Assembly (NCBI GenBank): GCA_018970865.1
Contig: JAGWVN010000016.1
Coordinates: 1-50,574 of the forward strand
DNA: 50,574 bases
Direction: 5' to 3'
Source: Betaproteobacteria bacterium
GTDB lineage: Bacteria; Pseudomonadota; Gammaproteobacteria; Burkholderiales; Burkholderiaceae_E
The position numbers and the translations under genes are program-made. The first letter of the stretch is position 1. The number at the start of each line of letters is the position of its first letter. The notes under the pieces are model-generated. The model saw nothing but the letters and a program-made list of their open reading frames with translations, made no database searches and was not told the DNA's origin. Positions 18,614 to 27,689 of this stretch are shown piece after piece.

Positions 18614-18639
18614 GGGTGGGCAAGGAGTCTATCCGCACC

Positions 18640-20892
18640 GTGAACCCGCCCGCCTCCGATCCCGCTTCCGCAGCCGGGACGCTGCCCGCCAGCGAGCCGC
18701 CCGGCCTGGACGAGGCCATGGCGCTGCTGCGCGGCCTGTGCGCGGCCCAGCGCAACCGCAGCGGCGAGCCGGCGATCGATCACGCGCAGGGCATGGTGGC
18801 CATCCTGCGCGAGTTGCAGGCCGACGAGCCCACGGTGGTGGCGGCAGTGCTTGCCGCGGGGGGCGCCGCCATTTCGGCCGAACGGGTCAAGGCCCGCTTC
18901 GAGGCCGATGTCGCCACGCTGGTGGAGGGCATGCGCCAGGTGCTGCGCCTGCGCGAGATCACCCGCGGGCCGCAGGGCGCGTCGCAGGCCGATCCCGAGC
19001 GGGCGGAGTCCCTGCGGCGGATGCTGCTCGCGATGGCGGTGGACATCCGGGTGGTCATCCTGCGGCTGGCCTCGCGGCTGCAGACCCTGCGCTGGCACGC
19101 CGCCAGCCGCCAGCCGCCGACCGAGGCGGTCTGCGCCGAGACCCTCGAGGTGCTGGCGCCGCTCGCCAACCGCCTGGGCCTGTGGCAGCTCAAGTGGGAG
19201 CTCGAGGACCTCGCCTTCCGCTTCCAGTCGCCCGACATCTACCGCGACCTCGCCCGCCAGCTCGAGGCCAAGCGCCACGAGCGGGAGGCGTTCGTGGCCG
19301 ACGCCATCGGGCTGCTGCGCGAGCTGCTCGCCGCCGGCGGGCTCGCCGCCGAGGTCAGCGGCCGGCCCAAGCACCTGCACAGCATCTGGACCAAGATGCG
19401 CGGCAAGCGGCTCGCGCTCGAGCAGGTCCACGACCTGCGCGGGGTGCGGGTCATCGTGGCCGATGTGCGTGACTGCTATGCGGCGCTGGCGCTCATCCAC
19501 GCCCGGTTCACGCCGGTGCACAGCGAGTTCGACGACTACATCGCGCGGCCCAAGCCCAATGGGTATCAGTCCCTGCACACCGTCGTGCTGGCCGATGACG
19601 GCCGCTCGCTCGAGGTCCAGATCCGCACCCGGGAGATGCACCGTTTTGCCGAGTACGGGGTCGCCTCGCACTGGCGCTACAAGGAACGGGCGGCCGGGCA
19701 GGGCGGCGCCGCCCGCGCCGGCTCCGCGCAGGACGAGCGCATCGCCTGGATGCGTCAGCTGCTCGCCTGGCAGCGCGAGCTCGGCGAGCGCCTGGGCGCC
19801 CCACCGGCCGAGGGCGCCCCGCCGCTGGCCGGCCCGCCGGGCCCGGCGCGGGCCGCGCCCGAACGCATCTATGTGCTCACGCCGCAGGCCCGGGTGATCG
19901 AGCTGCCGGCCGGATCCACGCCGGTGGACTTCGCCTACCAGCTGCACAGCACGCTCGGTCATCGCTGCCGCGGCGCGCGGGTCGATGGCCAGCTGGTGCC
20001 GCTGAACACCGTGCTGGCCAATGGCCAGACCGTCGAGATCCTCACCGCGCGACCCGGCGCCGGCAGCGAAGGGCCCTCCCGCGACTGGCTCAATCCGCAG
20101 CTCGGCTATGTGCGCTCGTCGCGCGCGCGGCACAAGGTCCGCCAGTGGTTCCACGCCCTCGACCTGGAGCGCGATGTGGCGAACGGGCGCGAGAAGGTCG
20201 AGCGGGTGCTCGCCCGCGAAGGCCGCACGGCGCTGTCCTTCGACGAACTCGCCGCCCGCCTCGGCCAGTCCGATCCGCAGACCCTGTTCGTGGCGGTTGC
20301 CCGCGAGGAGATCGGGCCGCGTCTGCTCGAGGAGGCGGTGCGCGGCCCGGCTTCGCCACCGCTCGAGACCGATCCCGCGGCCGCGGCGCTGGCGGCGGCC
20401 GCCCAGCGCGCCCGGTCGCGGCCGCGCGCGGGTGGCGACGGCGTGCTGGTGATGGGGGTCGATCTGCTGCTCACCCAGGTGGCCCGCTGCTGCCGCCCGG
20501 TGCCGCCCGACCCGATCTGCGGCTTCGTCACCCGTGGCCGCGGCGTGTCGGTGCACCGCGCCGGCTGCGCCAGCTTCGCGCAGATGGCCCGGCGCGCGCC
20601 CGAGCGGGTGCTCGCGGTCGACTGGGGCGAACCGGCCCGCGCCGACGAGCGTCGTGGCTACGAGGTCGATCTGCGGGTGGTGGCGGCCGACCGCCAGGGG
20701 CTGCTGCGCGATGTGTCCGAGGTGTTCGCGCGCGACCGCCTCAATGTCACCGCGGTGCGCACCCGCAGCCGCGCCGACACCGCGCACATGGAGTTCACGG
20801 TCGAGGTGCCGGATGCCGCCGCGCTGAATCGCGCGCTGGCGTCGCTGCGCGCAGTGGCCGGCGTGTCCGAGGCCAGCCGCCGGCTGTCCTGA
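18640..20892 (+). CDS. relA: (p)ppGpp synthetase RelA
   Basis: 750-residue long RSH protein. The N-terminal HD region (about 40-190) is degenerate: the His and His-Asp motifs seen in the SpoT of this window are absent (IDHAQGMVAIL; VLAAGG in place of LLHDVMED), so hydrolase activity is unlikely. The synthetase domain is intact (KHLHSIWTKM, HDLRGVRVIV, RPKPNGYQSLHT, QIRTREMHRFAEYG). TGS (IYVLTPQARVIELPAGSTPV) and a C-terminal ACT domain follow. It makes ppGpp/pppGpp on ribosomes when uncharged tRNA enters. The GTG start at 18640 was chosen because AAGGAG lies 12 bases upstream; another GTG at 18616 has no ribosome site. Confidence 0.95.
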   Translation: MNPPASDPASAAGTLPASEPPGLDEAMALLRGLCAAQRNRSGEPAIDHAQGMVAILRELQADEPTVVAAVLAAGGAAISAERVKARFEADVATLVEGMRQVLRLREITRGPQGASQADPERAESLRRMLLAMAVDIRVVILRLASRLQTLRWHAASRQPPTEAVCAETLEVLAPLANRLGLWQLKWELEDLAFRFQSPDIYRDLARQLEAKRHEREAFVADAIGLLRELLAAGGLAAEVSGRPKHLHSIWTKMRGKRLALEQVHDLRGVRVIVADVRDCYAALALIHARFTPVHSEFDDYIARPKPNGYQSLHTVVLADDGRSLEVQIRTREMHRFAEYGVASHWRYKERAAGQGGAARAGSAQDERIAWMRQLLAWQRELGERLGAPPAEGAPPLAGPPGPARAAPERIYVLTPQARVIELPAGSTPVDFAYQLHSTLGHRCRGARVDGQLVPLNTVLANGQTVEILTARPGAGSEGPSRDWLNPQLGYVRSSRARHKVRQWFHALDLERDVANGREKVERVLAREGRTALSFDELAARLGQSDPQTLFVAVAREEIGPRLLEEAVRGPASPPLETDPAAAALAAAAQRARSRPRAGGDGVLVMGVDLLLTQVARCCRPVPPDPICGFVTRGRGVSVHRAGCASFAQMARRAPERVLAVDWGEPARADERRGYEVDLRVVAADRQGLLRDVSEVFARDRLNVTAVRTRSRADTAHMEFTVEVPDAAALNRALASLRAVAGVSEASRRLS

Positions 20893-20896
20893 GGTC

Positions 20897-21493
20897 TCAG
20901 CGCCCGGCCGGGCGTTGCGCGCTCTTGGGCCGGAAGGCCTTGCAGACCGATTCGTCGGTCTCGAGGTAGGGCGCGCCGATCAGGTCGAGGCAGTAGGGCA
21001 CCGCCGCGAAGATGCCGGGCACGCGCTGGCTGCCCTCGGCGTCGCGCACCCCTTCCAGGGTCTCGCGGATCGACTTGGGCTGGCCCGGCAGGTTGATGAT
21101 CAGCGCCTGCCCGCGGATGACCGCCACCTGCCGCGACAGGATGGCGGTGGGCACGAAGTTCAGGCTGATCTGGCGCATCTGCTCGCCGAAGCCGGGCATC
21201 TCCTTGTGCGCCACCGCCCGCGTGGCCTCGGGAGTGACATCGCGGGGCGACGGCCCGGTGCCGCCGGTGGTGAGCACCAGCGAGCAGCCGGCCTCGTCCA
21301 CGAGCTCGATGAGCGTCCGTTCGATGACGGGCTGCTCGTCAGGGATCAGGCGGGTGACCCCCTGGAAGGGCGTGCGCAGCGCGCGTGTCAGCCATTCCTG
21401 CAAGGCGGGGATGCCCTGGTCCTGGTAGACGCCGCCGGAGGCGCGGTCGCTGATCGAGACCAGGCCGATCTTCAGGGACGGTTCGGTGCTCAT
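20897..21493 (-). CDS. mogA: Molybdopterin adenylyltransferase MogA
   Basis: 198-residue molybdenum cofactor enzyme, which adenylylates molybdopterin before molybdate insertion. The MoCF/MPT-binding motifs are clear: IGLVSISDRAS at the start, LVLTTGGTGPSPRDVTPEAT in the middle and INLPGQPKSIRETL near the end. The start overlaps the yjgA stop by 4 bases (ATGA), so the two are co-translated. It converges on relA with only 4 bp between stops. Confidence 0.95.
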   Translation of the reverse strand: MSTEPSLKIGLVSISDRASGGVYQDQGIPALQEWLTRALRTPFQGVTRLIPDEQPVIERTLIELVDEAGCSLVLTTGGTGPSPRDVTPEATRAVAHKEMPGFGEQMRQISLNFVPTAILSRQVAVIRGQALIINLPGQPKSIRETLEGVRDAEGSQRVPGIFAAVPYCLDLIGAPYLETDESVCKAFRPKSAQRPAGR

Positions 21494-22050
21494 TCGGTGG
21501 GGGTGGGCGTGGAGGATGGGGAAGGCGGCGCGGCCTCGGCGAGCAGCGCCGCGTGCAGCGCGCGATAGAGCTCGCGGTAACGCCGGGATGGCTGCCCCGC
21601 CGCATGCTCGGCCCGCGCCCCGGCGATGAGCGCCGGCCAGTCGGCCGCCTGCGCCGCCGTGGGGTGACGCTGCCGGAAGCGCGCCAGCGCGTCGGACTCG
21701 GCGAGCAGCTGCTCGCGCCAGTGCTCGGCCGAGTGCATCAGCGCCACTTCCTGGCGGTGGCGGTTGCCGTCGACGGCCAGCGCATCGCGGATCGGGTCGG
21801 CATCGACCTGGCGCATCAGCTTGCCGATCAGCTGGAGTTGCCGCCGACGGCCTTCGCGCGAGCTGATCCGCTGCGCCTGCTCGATCGCCTCGAGCAGCGA
21901 CTCGGGCAGGGCCAGGCTGCGCAGGCGGGCCGGCTGCAGCGCGACCAGTTCCTCGCCGAGTTCCTGCAGGGCATGCATGTCGCGCTTGCGCTGCGACTTG
22001 CTGGGCCCGCTGGGCGCGGGTTCGGCGGCCCGCGGCCGGGGCTGCTCCAT
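21490..22050 (-). CDS. yjgA: Ribosome-associated protein YjgA (DarP, DUF615)
   Basis: 186-residue protein, close to the 183 of E. coli. The family signature is present: SKSQRKRDMHALQELGEELV, then LLEAIEQAQRI, GRRRQLQLIGKLMR and a C-terminal FRQRHPTA plus YRELYRAL. YjgA/DarP promotes maturation of the peptidyl-transferase region of the 50S subunit. ATG 22050 gives the family-typical N-terminus. It is upstream of mogA with a 4-base overlap and is divergent from pmbA (126 bp between starts). Confidence 0.93.
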   Translation of the reverse strand: MEQPRPRAAEPAPSGPSKSQRKRDMHALQELGEELVALQPARLRSLALPESLLEAIEQAQRISSREGRRRQLQLIGKLMRQVDADPIRDALAVDGNRHRQEVALMHSAEHWREQLLAESDALARFRQRHPTAAQAADWPALIAGARAEHAAGQPSRRYRELYRALHAALLAEAAPPSPSSTPTPTE

Positions 22051-22176
22051 CACGGGCGGTCGGTTGGCGTGCCTCACGGCGATGTCCGGTGAGCGCAGCC
22101 GGGACGCTGCGCGGGGGCGCGCCAGGCGGCGCGGTGGTTGTCGGTATGATACCCGGCCACCATCGCGAGCCTGCCC

Positions 22177-23517
22177 ATGTTCGAATACGACGCCTCCCGA
22201 CTGCACGAGATCGCCGCCGAGTGCCTGGCCCAGGCTCGCCGCCTGGGCGCCACCGATGCCTCGGTCGATGTCAGCGAGTCTTCCGGTCTGGCGGTCACGG
22301 TGCGCAAGGGCGGCGTCGAGACCATCGAACAGACCCGCGACAAGGGGCTGGGCGTCACGGTGCATGTCGGCCGGCGACGGGGCCATGCCAGCAGCAGCGA
22401 TTTCTCCGGCGCCGCGCTCGCCCAGACCGTGGCCGCGGCCTTCGAGATCGCCCGCTACACCGGCGAGGACGAGTTCGCCGGCCTGCCCGATGCCGACACC
22501 ATCGCCCGCGAGATCCCGGACCTCGACCTGTTCCACCCCTGGGACATCAGCGTCGAGGACGCGGTGTCGCTGGCCTGCCGCATGGAGGCGGCGGCCTTCG
22601 CGGTGAGTCCGCTCATCGCCAACTCCGATGGCGCCTGGGTCAATGTCAACCACGGCCAGTTCGTGTCGGCCAACACGCTGGGCTTTGCCGGCGGCTATCC
22701 CTACAGCCGGCACTCCCTCGGCTGCGCGCCGATCGCGCGGTTGGGTGACGCCATGCAGCGCGACGACTGGTACAGCGCCGCGGTGGTGCCGCAGCGTCTG
22801 GCCGACCCGGCGCGGGTGGGCCGCTACGCCGCCCAGCGCGCGCTCTCCCGCCTGGCCGCGCGCAAGCTCGACACCTGCAAGGTGCCGGTGCTCTTCGAGG
22901 CGCCGCTGGCCTGCGGCCTGCTCGGCCACTTCGTCCAGGCGGTGAGCGGCGGCGCGCTCTACCGCCGCTCCAGCTTCCTGCTCGATTCGCTCGGCAAGGA
23001 TGTCTTCCCCGGTCATGTCGACATCACCGAAGACCCGCACCTGCCCGCCGAGCCGGGCAGCGCGCCCTTCGACAGCGAGGGCGTGCGCACCGCCCGGCGC
23101 GTGGTGGTGGCCGGCGGCCGCCTGCACGGCTACTTCCTGTCCACCTACTCGGCCCGCAAGCTCGGCATGAAGACCACCGGCAACGCCGGCGGCGCGCACA
23201 ACCTCGCGCTCACCAGCCGGCTCACCCGGCAGCTCGATGACCTGCCGGCGATGCTCGAGCGCCTGGGCACCGGCCTGTTCGTCACCGACCTGATGGGCCA
23301 GGGCGTGAACCCCGTCACCGGTGACTACTCCCGCGGTGCCAGCGGCTTCTGGGTCGAAAAGGGCGTGATCGCCTACCCGGTCGAGGAGATCACCATCGCC
23401 GGCAACCTCGCCGAGATGTTCCGCGGCATCGCGGCGGTGGGCTCCGACACCGTCCAGCGCGGCGGCTACCGCTGCGGCTCGCTGCTCATCGACCGCATGA
23501 GCGTGGCCGGCAACTGA
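22177..23517 (+). CDS. pmbA: Metalloprotease PmbA/TldE
   Basis: 446-residue member of the TldD/PmbA family; with TldD it degrades or matures peptides (for example microcin B17 in E. coli). Recognisable segments are VRKGGVETIEQTRDKGLGV, VFPGHVDITEDPHL and the GASGFWVEKG segment near the C-terminus. TldE-type subunits lack the zinc site of TldD, and no HExxxH motif is visible here either. tldD itself is not in this window. A TATGAT at 22145-22150 is a possible -10 without a clear -35. Confidence 0.95.
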   Translation: MFEYDASRLHEIAAECLAQARRLGATDASVDVSESSGLAVTVRKGGVETIEQTRDKGLGVTVHVGRRRGHASSSDFSGAALAQTVAAAFEIARYTGEDEFAGLPDADTIAREIPDLDLFHPWDISVEDAVSLACRMEAAAFAVSPLIANSDGAWVNVNHGQFVSANTLGFAGGYPYSRHSLGCAPIARLGDAMQRDDWYSAAVVPQRLADPARVGRYAAQRALSRLAARKLDTCKVPVLFEAPLACGLLGHFVQAVSGGALYRRSSFLLDSLGKDVFPGHVDITEDPHLPAEPGSAPFDSEGVRTARRVVVAGGRLHGYFLSTYSARKLGMKTTGNAGGAHNLALTSRLTRQLDDLPAMLERLGTGLFVTDLMGQGVNPVTGDYSRGASGFWVEKGVIAYPVEEITIAGNLAEMFRGIAAVGSDTVQRGGYRCGSLLIDRMSVAGN

Positions 23518-23541
23518 GCCGGCGGCTGCCGCGACACGCCC

Positions 23542-24114
23542 ATGAGCAAGGCCTTCGTCCGCGAGGACCAGGACGACGAGGACGACGACCGGCCCGATCC
23601 CGCCCAGGCGCAGCCCGCGCCGCGCAACTACATCACCCCGGCCGGCCACGCCGCCATCCGCGCCGAGCTGCTTCGGCTGATCGACATCGACCGGCCCGAG
23701 GTGGTGCGGGTCGTCTCCTGGGCCGCCTCCAACGGCGACCGCTCCGAGAACGGCGACTACATCTACGGCAAGCGCCGTCTGCGCGAGATCGACCGCCGCA
23801 TCCGATTTCTCACCCGCCGTCTCGATGCCGCGGTGGTGGTCGATCCCTCGCGCCAGGAGCATCGCGAGCAGGTCTTCTTCGGCGCCACCGTCACCTACCT
23901 GCGTAACGGCGACACCGAGGAGACCGTGACCATCGTCGGCATCGACGAGGTCGACCCGGCCGCGGGGCGGGTGAGCTGGATCTCGCCGGTGGCCAAGGCG
24001 CTGATCAAGGCCCGCGAGGGCGATGTGCTCAGCCTGCGCACGCCGCAGGGCGTCGACGAGCTCGAGGTGATCGCCGTCCGCTATCCCGAGCCCGAGCCGC
24101 CACGGGGCCGATGA
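23542..24114 (+). CDS. greB: Transcription elongation factor GreB
   Basis: 190-residue GreA/GreB-family factor that stimulates transcript cleavage by backtracked RNA polymerase. The N-terminal coiled coil includes NYITPAGHAAIRAELLRL and the acidic tip NGDRSENGDYIYGKRRLREID; the C-terminal FKBP-like domain includes VFFGATVTYL and WISPVAKALIKAREGD. The KRRLREIDRRIRFL pattern is the GreB type. It has an additional acidic N-terminal segment (EDQDDEDDDRPD). It follows pmbA closely and overlaps the next gene by 4 bases. Confidence 0.95.
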   Translation: MSKAFVREDQDDEDDDRPDPAQAQPAPRNYITPAGHAAIRAELLRLIDIDRPEVVRVVSWAASNGDRSENGDYIYGKRRLREIDRRIRFLTRRLDAAVVVDPSRQEHREQVFFGATVTYLRNGDTEETVTIVGIDEVDPAAGRVSWISPVAKALIKAREGDVLSLRTPQGVDELEVIAVRYPEPEPPRGR

Positions 24115-25343
24115 ACGCCGTGCGCTACCACGGCTGGCGGGTGGTGGCGGCGTGCTTCGCGGTGGCCGGCGTGGCCTGGTCGCTCGGTCTGTTCGGCGCC
24201 AGCGTGTACCTGCAGGCCATCACCCAGGCGCGCGCCTGGCCGGTGTCGCAGGTGGCCTCGGCGATCACCGCCTTCTTCCTGGTGGCGGCGGCCCTGCAGC
24301 GGCGGGTGGGCCGGGCCATCGATCGCCACGGCCCGCGGCCGGTGCTCAGCGCCGGGCTGCTGTCGATGTGCGCCGGGGTCGCGCTGGTGGGCCAGGCGAG
24401 CGCGCCCTGGCAGCTCTATCCCTGCTTCGCGCTGATCGGCATCGGGTGGGCCTGCCTGTCGACCACCGCGCTCTCGGCCACCGTGGCGCCCTGGTTCGAG
24501 CGCCACCAGGGCCGCTCGATCACCCTGGCCATCATGGGCGCGAGCCTGGGCGCGATCCTCGGCGTGCCGCTGCTGCTCGCGGCGGTGCAGGGGCTGGGGG
24601 TGGGGGCGGGTCTGGGGCTGGTCGCTGTCGCGGCCCTGGTCCTGCTGATGCCGCTGATCCGGCGGGTGCTGCGCCATCGTGGGCCGGCCGAACTCGGCCT
24701 GCTGCCGGACGGCGAAGCGCCGCCCACCGGAGTGGCGCCCGCGCCCGTGGCGGCGCCGCTGGCCGCGCGGGGGCGGCCGCGGATGCTGCTCTGGAGCTGC
24801 GCCACCGCCTTCGCCCTGGCGCTCACCGTGCAGATCGGCTTCATCACCCACCATGTGGCCCTGGCCACGCCGCGGCTGGGCGTGGCGGGCGCGGGCGCGC
24901 TGGTCAGCGCCACCGGACTCACCGCCTTTGCCGGGCGGCTGCTGCTCGCCCGGGTGGTCGATCGCCTGAGCGTGCGCGGCCTGTCGGCGGCCGCGATGAT
25001 CGCGCAGGCCGCGGCGCTCGGCGCCATCGCCGCCTGGCCCGAGCCGGCGGTGCTGGTGGGCGCGAGCCTGCTCTATGGCTGGGGCATCGGCCAGGTGACC
25101 ACGCTCGGCCCGGTGGTGGTGCGGCGGGAATTCGGCGCGGCCGCCTTCGGCGCCACCTACGGCGCGGCCGCCATGCTGATCCAGTTCAGTTCGGCCGCCG
25201 GGCCGGCGCTCTTCGGCCTGGGGCGCGATGCGCTCGGCGGCTATCGGCCGGTGCTGGCGGTGGCGGCGGTGCTGGTGCTGGGAGCCGCGGCGCTGGTGGT
25301 GCTGGGCGAGGCCCTGGGCCGCCGCTCGCCGCCGGGCCGCTGA
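24111..25343 (+). CDS. MFS transporter
   Basis: 410-residue major facilitator with about 12 hydrophobic helices. The loop 2-3 motif appears as RRVGRAIDRHGPRPVL, and a Pro/Ala-rich central loop (near 205-225) separates the two halves. It resembles monocarboxylate/oxalate-type MFS carriers (GWRVVAACFAVAGVAWSLG at the start), but the substrate cannot be assigned. The start overlaps the greB stop (ATGA), so it is translated from the pmbA-greB transcript. It converges on spoT. Confidence 0.85.
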   Translation: MNAVRYHGWRVVAACFAVAGVAWSLGLFGASVYLQAITQARAWPVSQVASAITAFFLVAAALQRRVGRAIDRHGPRPVLSAGLLSMCAGVALVGQASAPWQLYPCFALIGIGWACLSTTALSATVAPWFERHQGRSITLAIMGASLGAILGVPLLLAAVQGLGVGAGLGLVAVAALVLLMPLIRRVLRHRGPAELGLLPDGEAPPTGVAPAPVAAPLAARGRPRMLLWSCATAFALALTVQIGFITHHVALATPRLGVAGAGALVSATGLTAFAGRLLLARVVDRLSVRGLSAAAMIAQAAALGAIAAWPEPAVLVGASLLYGWGIGQVTTLGPVVVRREFGAAAFGATYGAAAMLIQFSSAAGPALFGLGRDALGGYRPVLAVAAVLVLGAAALVVLGEALGRRSPPGR

Positions 25344-25348
25344 GGCCC

Positions 25349-25410
25349 AGGCGGCTGTCCGCCGCCGCTTGCTCACGCCCGGGCGCTTGTCCGCCGCCGC
25401 GCGAGGCGGC
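25349..25410. terminator. Possible bidirectional terminator between the convergent MFS and spoT genes
   Basis: Two hairpins lie in the 77-bp gap: GGCGG-CTGT-CCGCC (25349-25362) and GCCGCC-GCGCGA-GGCGGC (25393-25410). The 13-mer TGTCCGCCGCCGC also occurs twice, 33 bp apart (25355-25367 and 25388-25400). No T-tract follows either stem, so termination is only inferred from position. Confidence 0.35.
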
Positions 25411-25420
25411 CCGCATCCGG

Positions 25421-27667
25421 TCAGAGCCGGGTGATGCGGCCCACCTCGGGCAGGGTGCGCAGGTTGCGCATCACCCGCGCGAGGTGCACGCGGTCCTTCA
25501 GCTGGATCGAGAATCGCAGCGTGGCGGTGCGTTCCGACTGCGCATCCATGGCGACATTCACGATGTTCGCGCCGGCGGTGGCGATCTCGGCGGCCACCTT
25601 GCCGAGCACGCCGCGGTCGTCGTTGACCAGCACCTCGATGCCGCACAGGAACTGGCCGCTGATCTCGTCGGCCCATTGCACATCGATCCAGCGCTCGGCG
25701 TCCTTGGTGCGCTGGCGCGCCGCGGTGGCGCAGTCGTCGCGGTGCAGGGCCAGGCCGTGACCGCCGCGCAGGTGGCCGATGACCGCGTCGCCGGGCAGCG
25801 GCAGGCAGCACGGCGAGTACTGCACCGCCGAGCCCTCGTTGCCCTGCACGAAGATCGGCGCCGGGCGTGGCATGATCAGCGCCGCGGCCGCGGGCTTGCT
25901 GGCGAACTGCAGCGCGATGGTGCGGGCCACCACCGGGGCCAGCCGCTTGCCCAGGCCGATGTCGGCGTGCAGCTCGTCGAGCGAGCGGGCGCCGGCGTCA
26001 CGGGCGCCGCGCTCGAGCGCGGTGGCGCCGATCGCCGCGGCGTCGATGCGCAGCGCGGCCAGCGCCTGCTCAAGCAGCCGCCGCCCGAGCTCCACCGATT
26101 CGGCCAGCTTCAGCGTGCGCAGCGCGTGCCGGATCTCGGCGCGGGCCTTGCCGGTGCGCACGAAAGCCAGCCAGGCCGGGTTGGGCCGCGAGTTGGGGTC
26201 GGTGATCACCTCGACCGCGTCGCCGTTCTGCAGCTCGGTGCGCAGCGGCACCGGCTGCTGATTGACGCGGGCGGCCACCGCCTGGTCGCCGATGTCGGTG
26301 TGCACGCTGTAGGCGAAGTCGATGATGGTGGCGCCGCGCGGCAGCGCGCGGATCTGGCCGCGCGGGGTGAACACATAGACCGCGTCGGGGAAGAGATCGA
26401 CCTTCACATGCTCGATGAACTCGAGCGAATCGCCGGTCTGGTGCTGGATGTCGAGCAGCGACTGGAGCCACTGGTGGGTGCGCTTCTGCAGCTCCGAGAA
26501 GCTCTCCTTCTCGGCCTTGTAGAGCCAGTGCGCCGCCACGCCGGATTCGGCGATGCGCTGCATCTCGCGGGTGCGGATCTGGAACTCCACCGGCGTGCCG
26601 AAGGGCCCCACCAGCGTGGTATGCAGCGACTGGTAGCCGTTGACCTTGGGGATGGCGATGTAGTCCTTGAAGCGGCCGGGCACCGGCTTGAAGGTGCTGT
26701 GCAGCGCGCCCAGCGCGAGATAGCACTGCGGGATGGTGTCGACCACCACCCGGAAGCCGTAGACATCGAGCACCTGCGAGAAGGACAGGCGCTTGTCCTT
26801 CATCTTGCGGTAGATGCCGTAGAGCGCCTTCTCGCGGCCGTAGACCTCGGCCGGCACGCCGGACTCGGGCAGGGTCTTCTGCACGGCCTCGAGGATGCGG
26901 CTGAGCACCTCGCGCCGGTTGCCGCGTGCCGCCAGCATCGCCTTGAGCAGCACCCGGTGGCGGGTGGGGTGGCGGTGCCGGAATGACAGGTCGAGCAGCT
27001 CGAGGAAGAGCTTGCGCAGCCCCAGCCGGTTGGCGATGGGGGCGTAGATGTCGAGGGTCTCGGCGGCGATGCGCCGGCGCTTGGCCGGGTCGACCGCGTC
27101 GAGCGTGCGCATGTTGTGCAGCCGGTCGGCGAGCTTGACCAGCATCACCCGCACATCGCGGGCCATGGCCAGCAGCATCTTGCGAAAGCTCTCGGCCTGC
27201 TGCTGCTCCTTGCTCTGGAAGTGCATGCGGTCGAGCTTGGACAGGCCGTCGACCAGATCGGCCACCTGCGGACCGAAGCGCTCCATCAGCGCCTGCTTGG
27301 CCACGCCCGAGTCCTCCATGACATCGTGCAGCAGCGCGGCCATGAGCGACTCGGTGTCGAGCTTCCAGCCGGCGCAGATGCGCGCGACCTCGATCGGGTG
27401 CGAGATGTAGGGCTCGCCGCTGCTGCGGAACTGCCCGAGGTGCGCGTCGTCGCTGAAGCGGTAGGCCTCGCGGATGCGCTTGATGTCGTCGGGCGGGAGG
27501 TAGGCTTCGGCGGCCTGGGTGAGGCTGGCCAGGCTCACCACCTGCCGGCCGTCAGGGGCGGCGACGAATGCGCTGGTGGCCGGTTCGGCAGGCAGGGGCG
27601 GCTGGTCGCGGCGGGCGCGACGGCCGCTGACGGCGGCAGGGACGGTTGGACCGGGGGGAGGGGGCAT
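25421..27667 (-). CDS. spoT: Bifunctional (p)ppGpp synthetase/hydrolase SpoT
   Basis: 748-residue long RSH protein. The HD hydrolase domain is intact (YISHPIEVARI and LLHDVMED, plus KLADRLHNMRTL), followed by the synthetase domain (EKALYGIYRKMKDKRLSF, DVYGFRVVVD, KVNGYQSLHTTLVGP), TGS (VYVFTPRGQIRALPRGATII) and a C-terminal ACT domain. It therefore can both hydrolyse and probably make ppGpp. ATG 27667 was chosen over the TTG two codons earlier (27673). It follows rpoZ by 22 bp in the yicC-gmk-rpoZ-spoT series typical of proteobacteria. Confidence 0.96.
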   Translation of the reverse strand: MPPPPGPTVPAAVSGRRARRDQPPLPAEPATSAFVAAPDGRQVVSLASLTQAAEAYLPPDDIKRIREAYRFSDDAHLGQFRSSGEPYISHPIEVARICAGWKLDTESLMAALLHDVMEDSGVAKQALMERFGPQVADLVDGLSKLDRMHFQSKEQQQAESFRKMLLAMARDVRVMLVKLADRLHNMRTLDAVDPAKRRRIAAETLDIYAPIANRLGLRKLFLELLDLSFRHRHPTRHRVLLKAMLAARGNRREVLSRILEAVQKTLPESGVPAEVYGREKALYGIYRKMKDKRLSFSQVLDVYGFRVVVDTIPQCYLALGALHSTFKPVPGRFKDYIAIPKVNGYQSLHTTLVGPFGTPVEFQIRTREMQRIAESGVAAHWLYKAEKESFSELQKRTHQWLQSLLDIQHQTGDSLEFIEHVKVDLFPDAVYVFTPRGQIRALPRGATIIDFAYSVHTDIGDQAVAARVNQQPVPLRTELQNGDAVEVITDPNSRPNPAWLAFVRTGKARAEIRHALRTLKLAESVELGRRLLEQALAALRIDAAAIGATALERGARDAGARSLDELHADIGLGKRLAPVVARTIALQFASKPAAAALIMPRPAPIFVQGNEGSAVQYSPCCLPLPGDAVIGHLRGGHGLALHRDDCATAARQRTKDAERWIDVQWADEISGQFLCGIEVLVNDDRGVLGKVAAEIATAGANIVNVAMDAQSERTATLRFSIQLKDRVHLARVMRNLRTLPEVGRITRL

Positions 27668-27689
27668 GGTCAACCGGCCCGGGCGGGCC

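Noticed and set aside
22145-22150. TATGAT as a pmbA promoter (and a similar one at 41813 before the FkbM gene)
   Set aside because: The -10 match is fair, but no -35 at 16-18 bp in either place; noted in the gene entries only.
22051-23862. Long N-terminal extension of yjgA
   Set aside because: The frame stays open antisense through pmbA, but YjgA similarity starts at 22050 and the length then matches the family.
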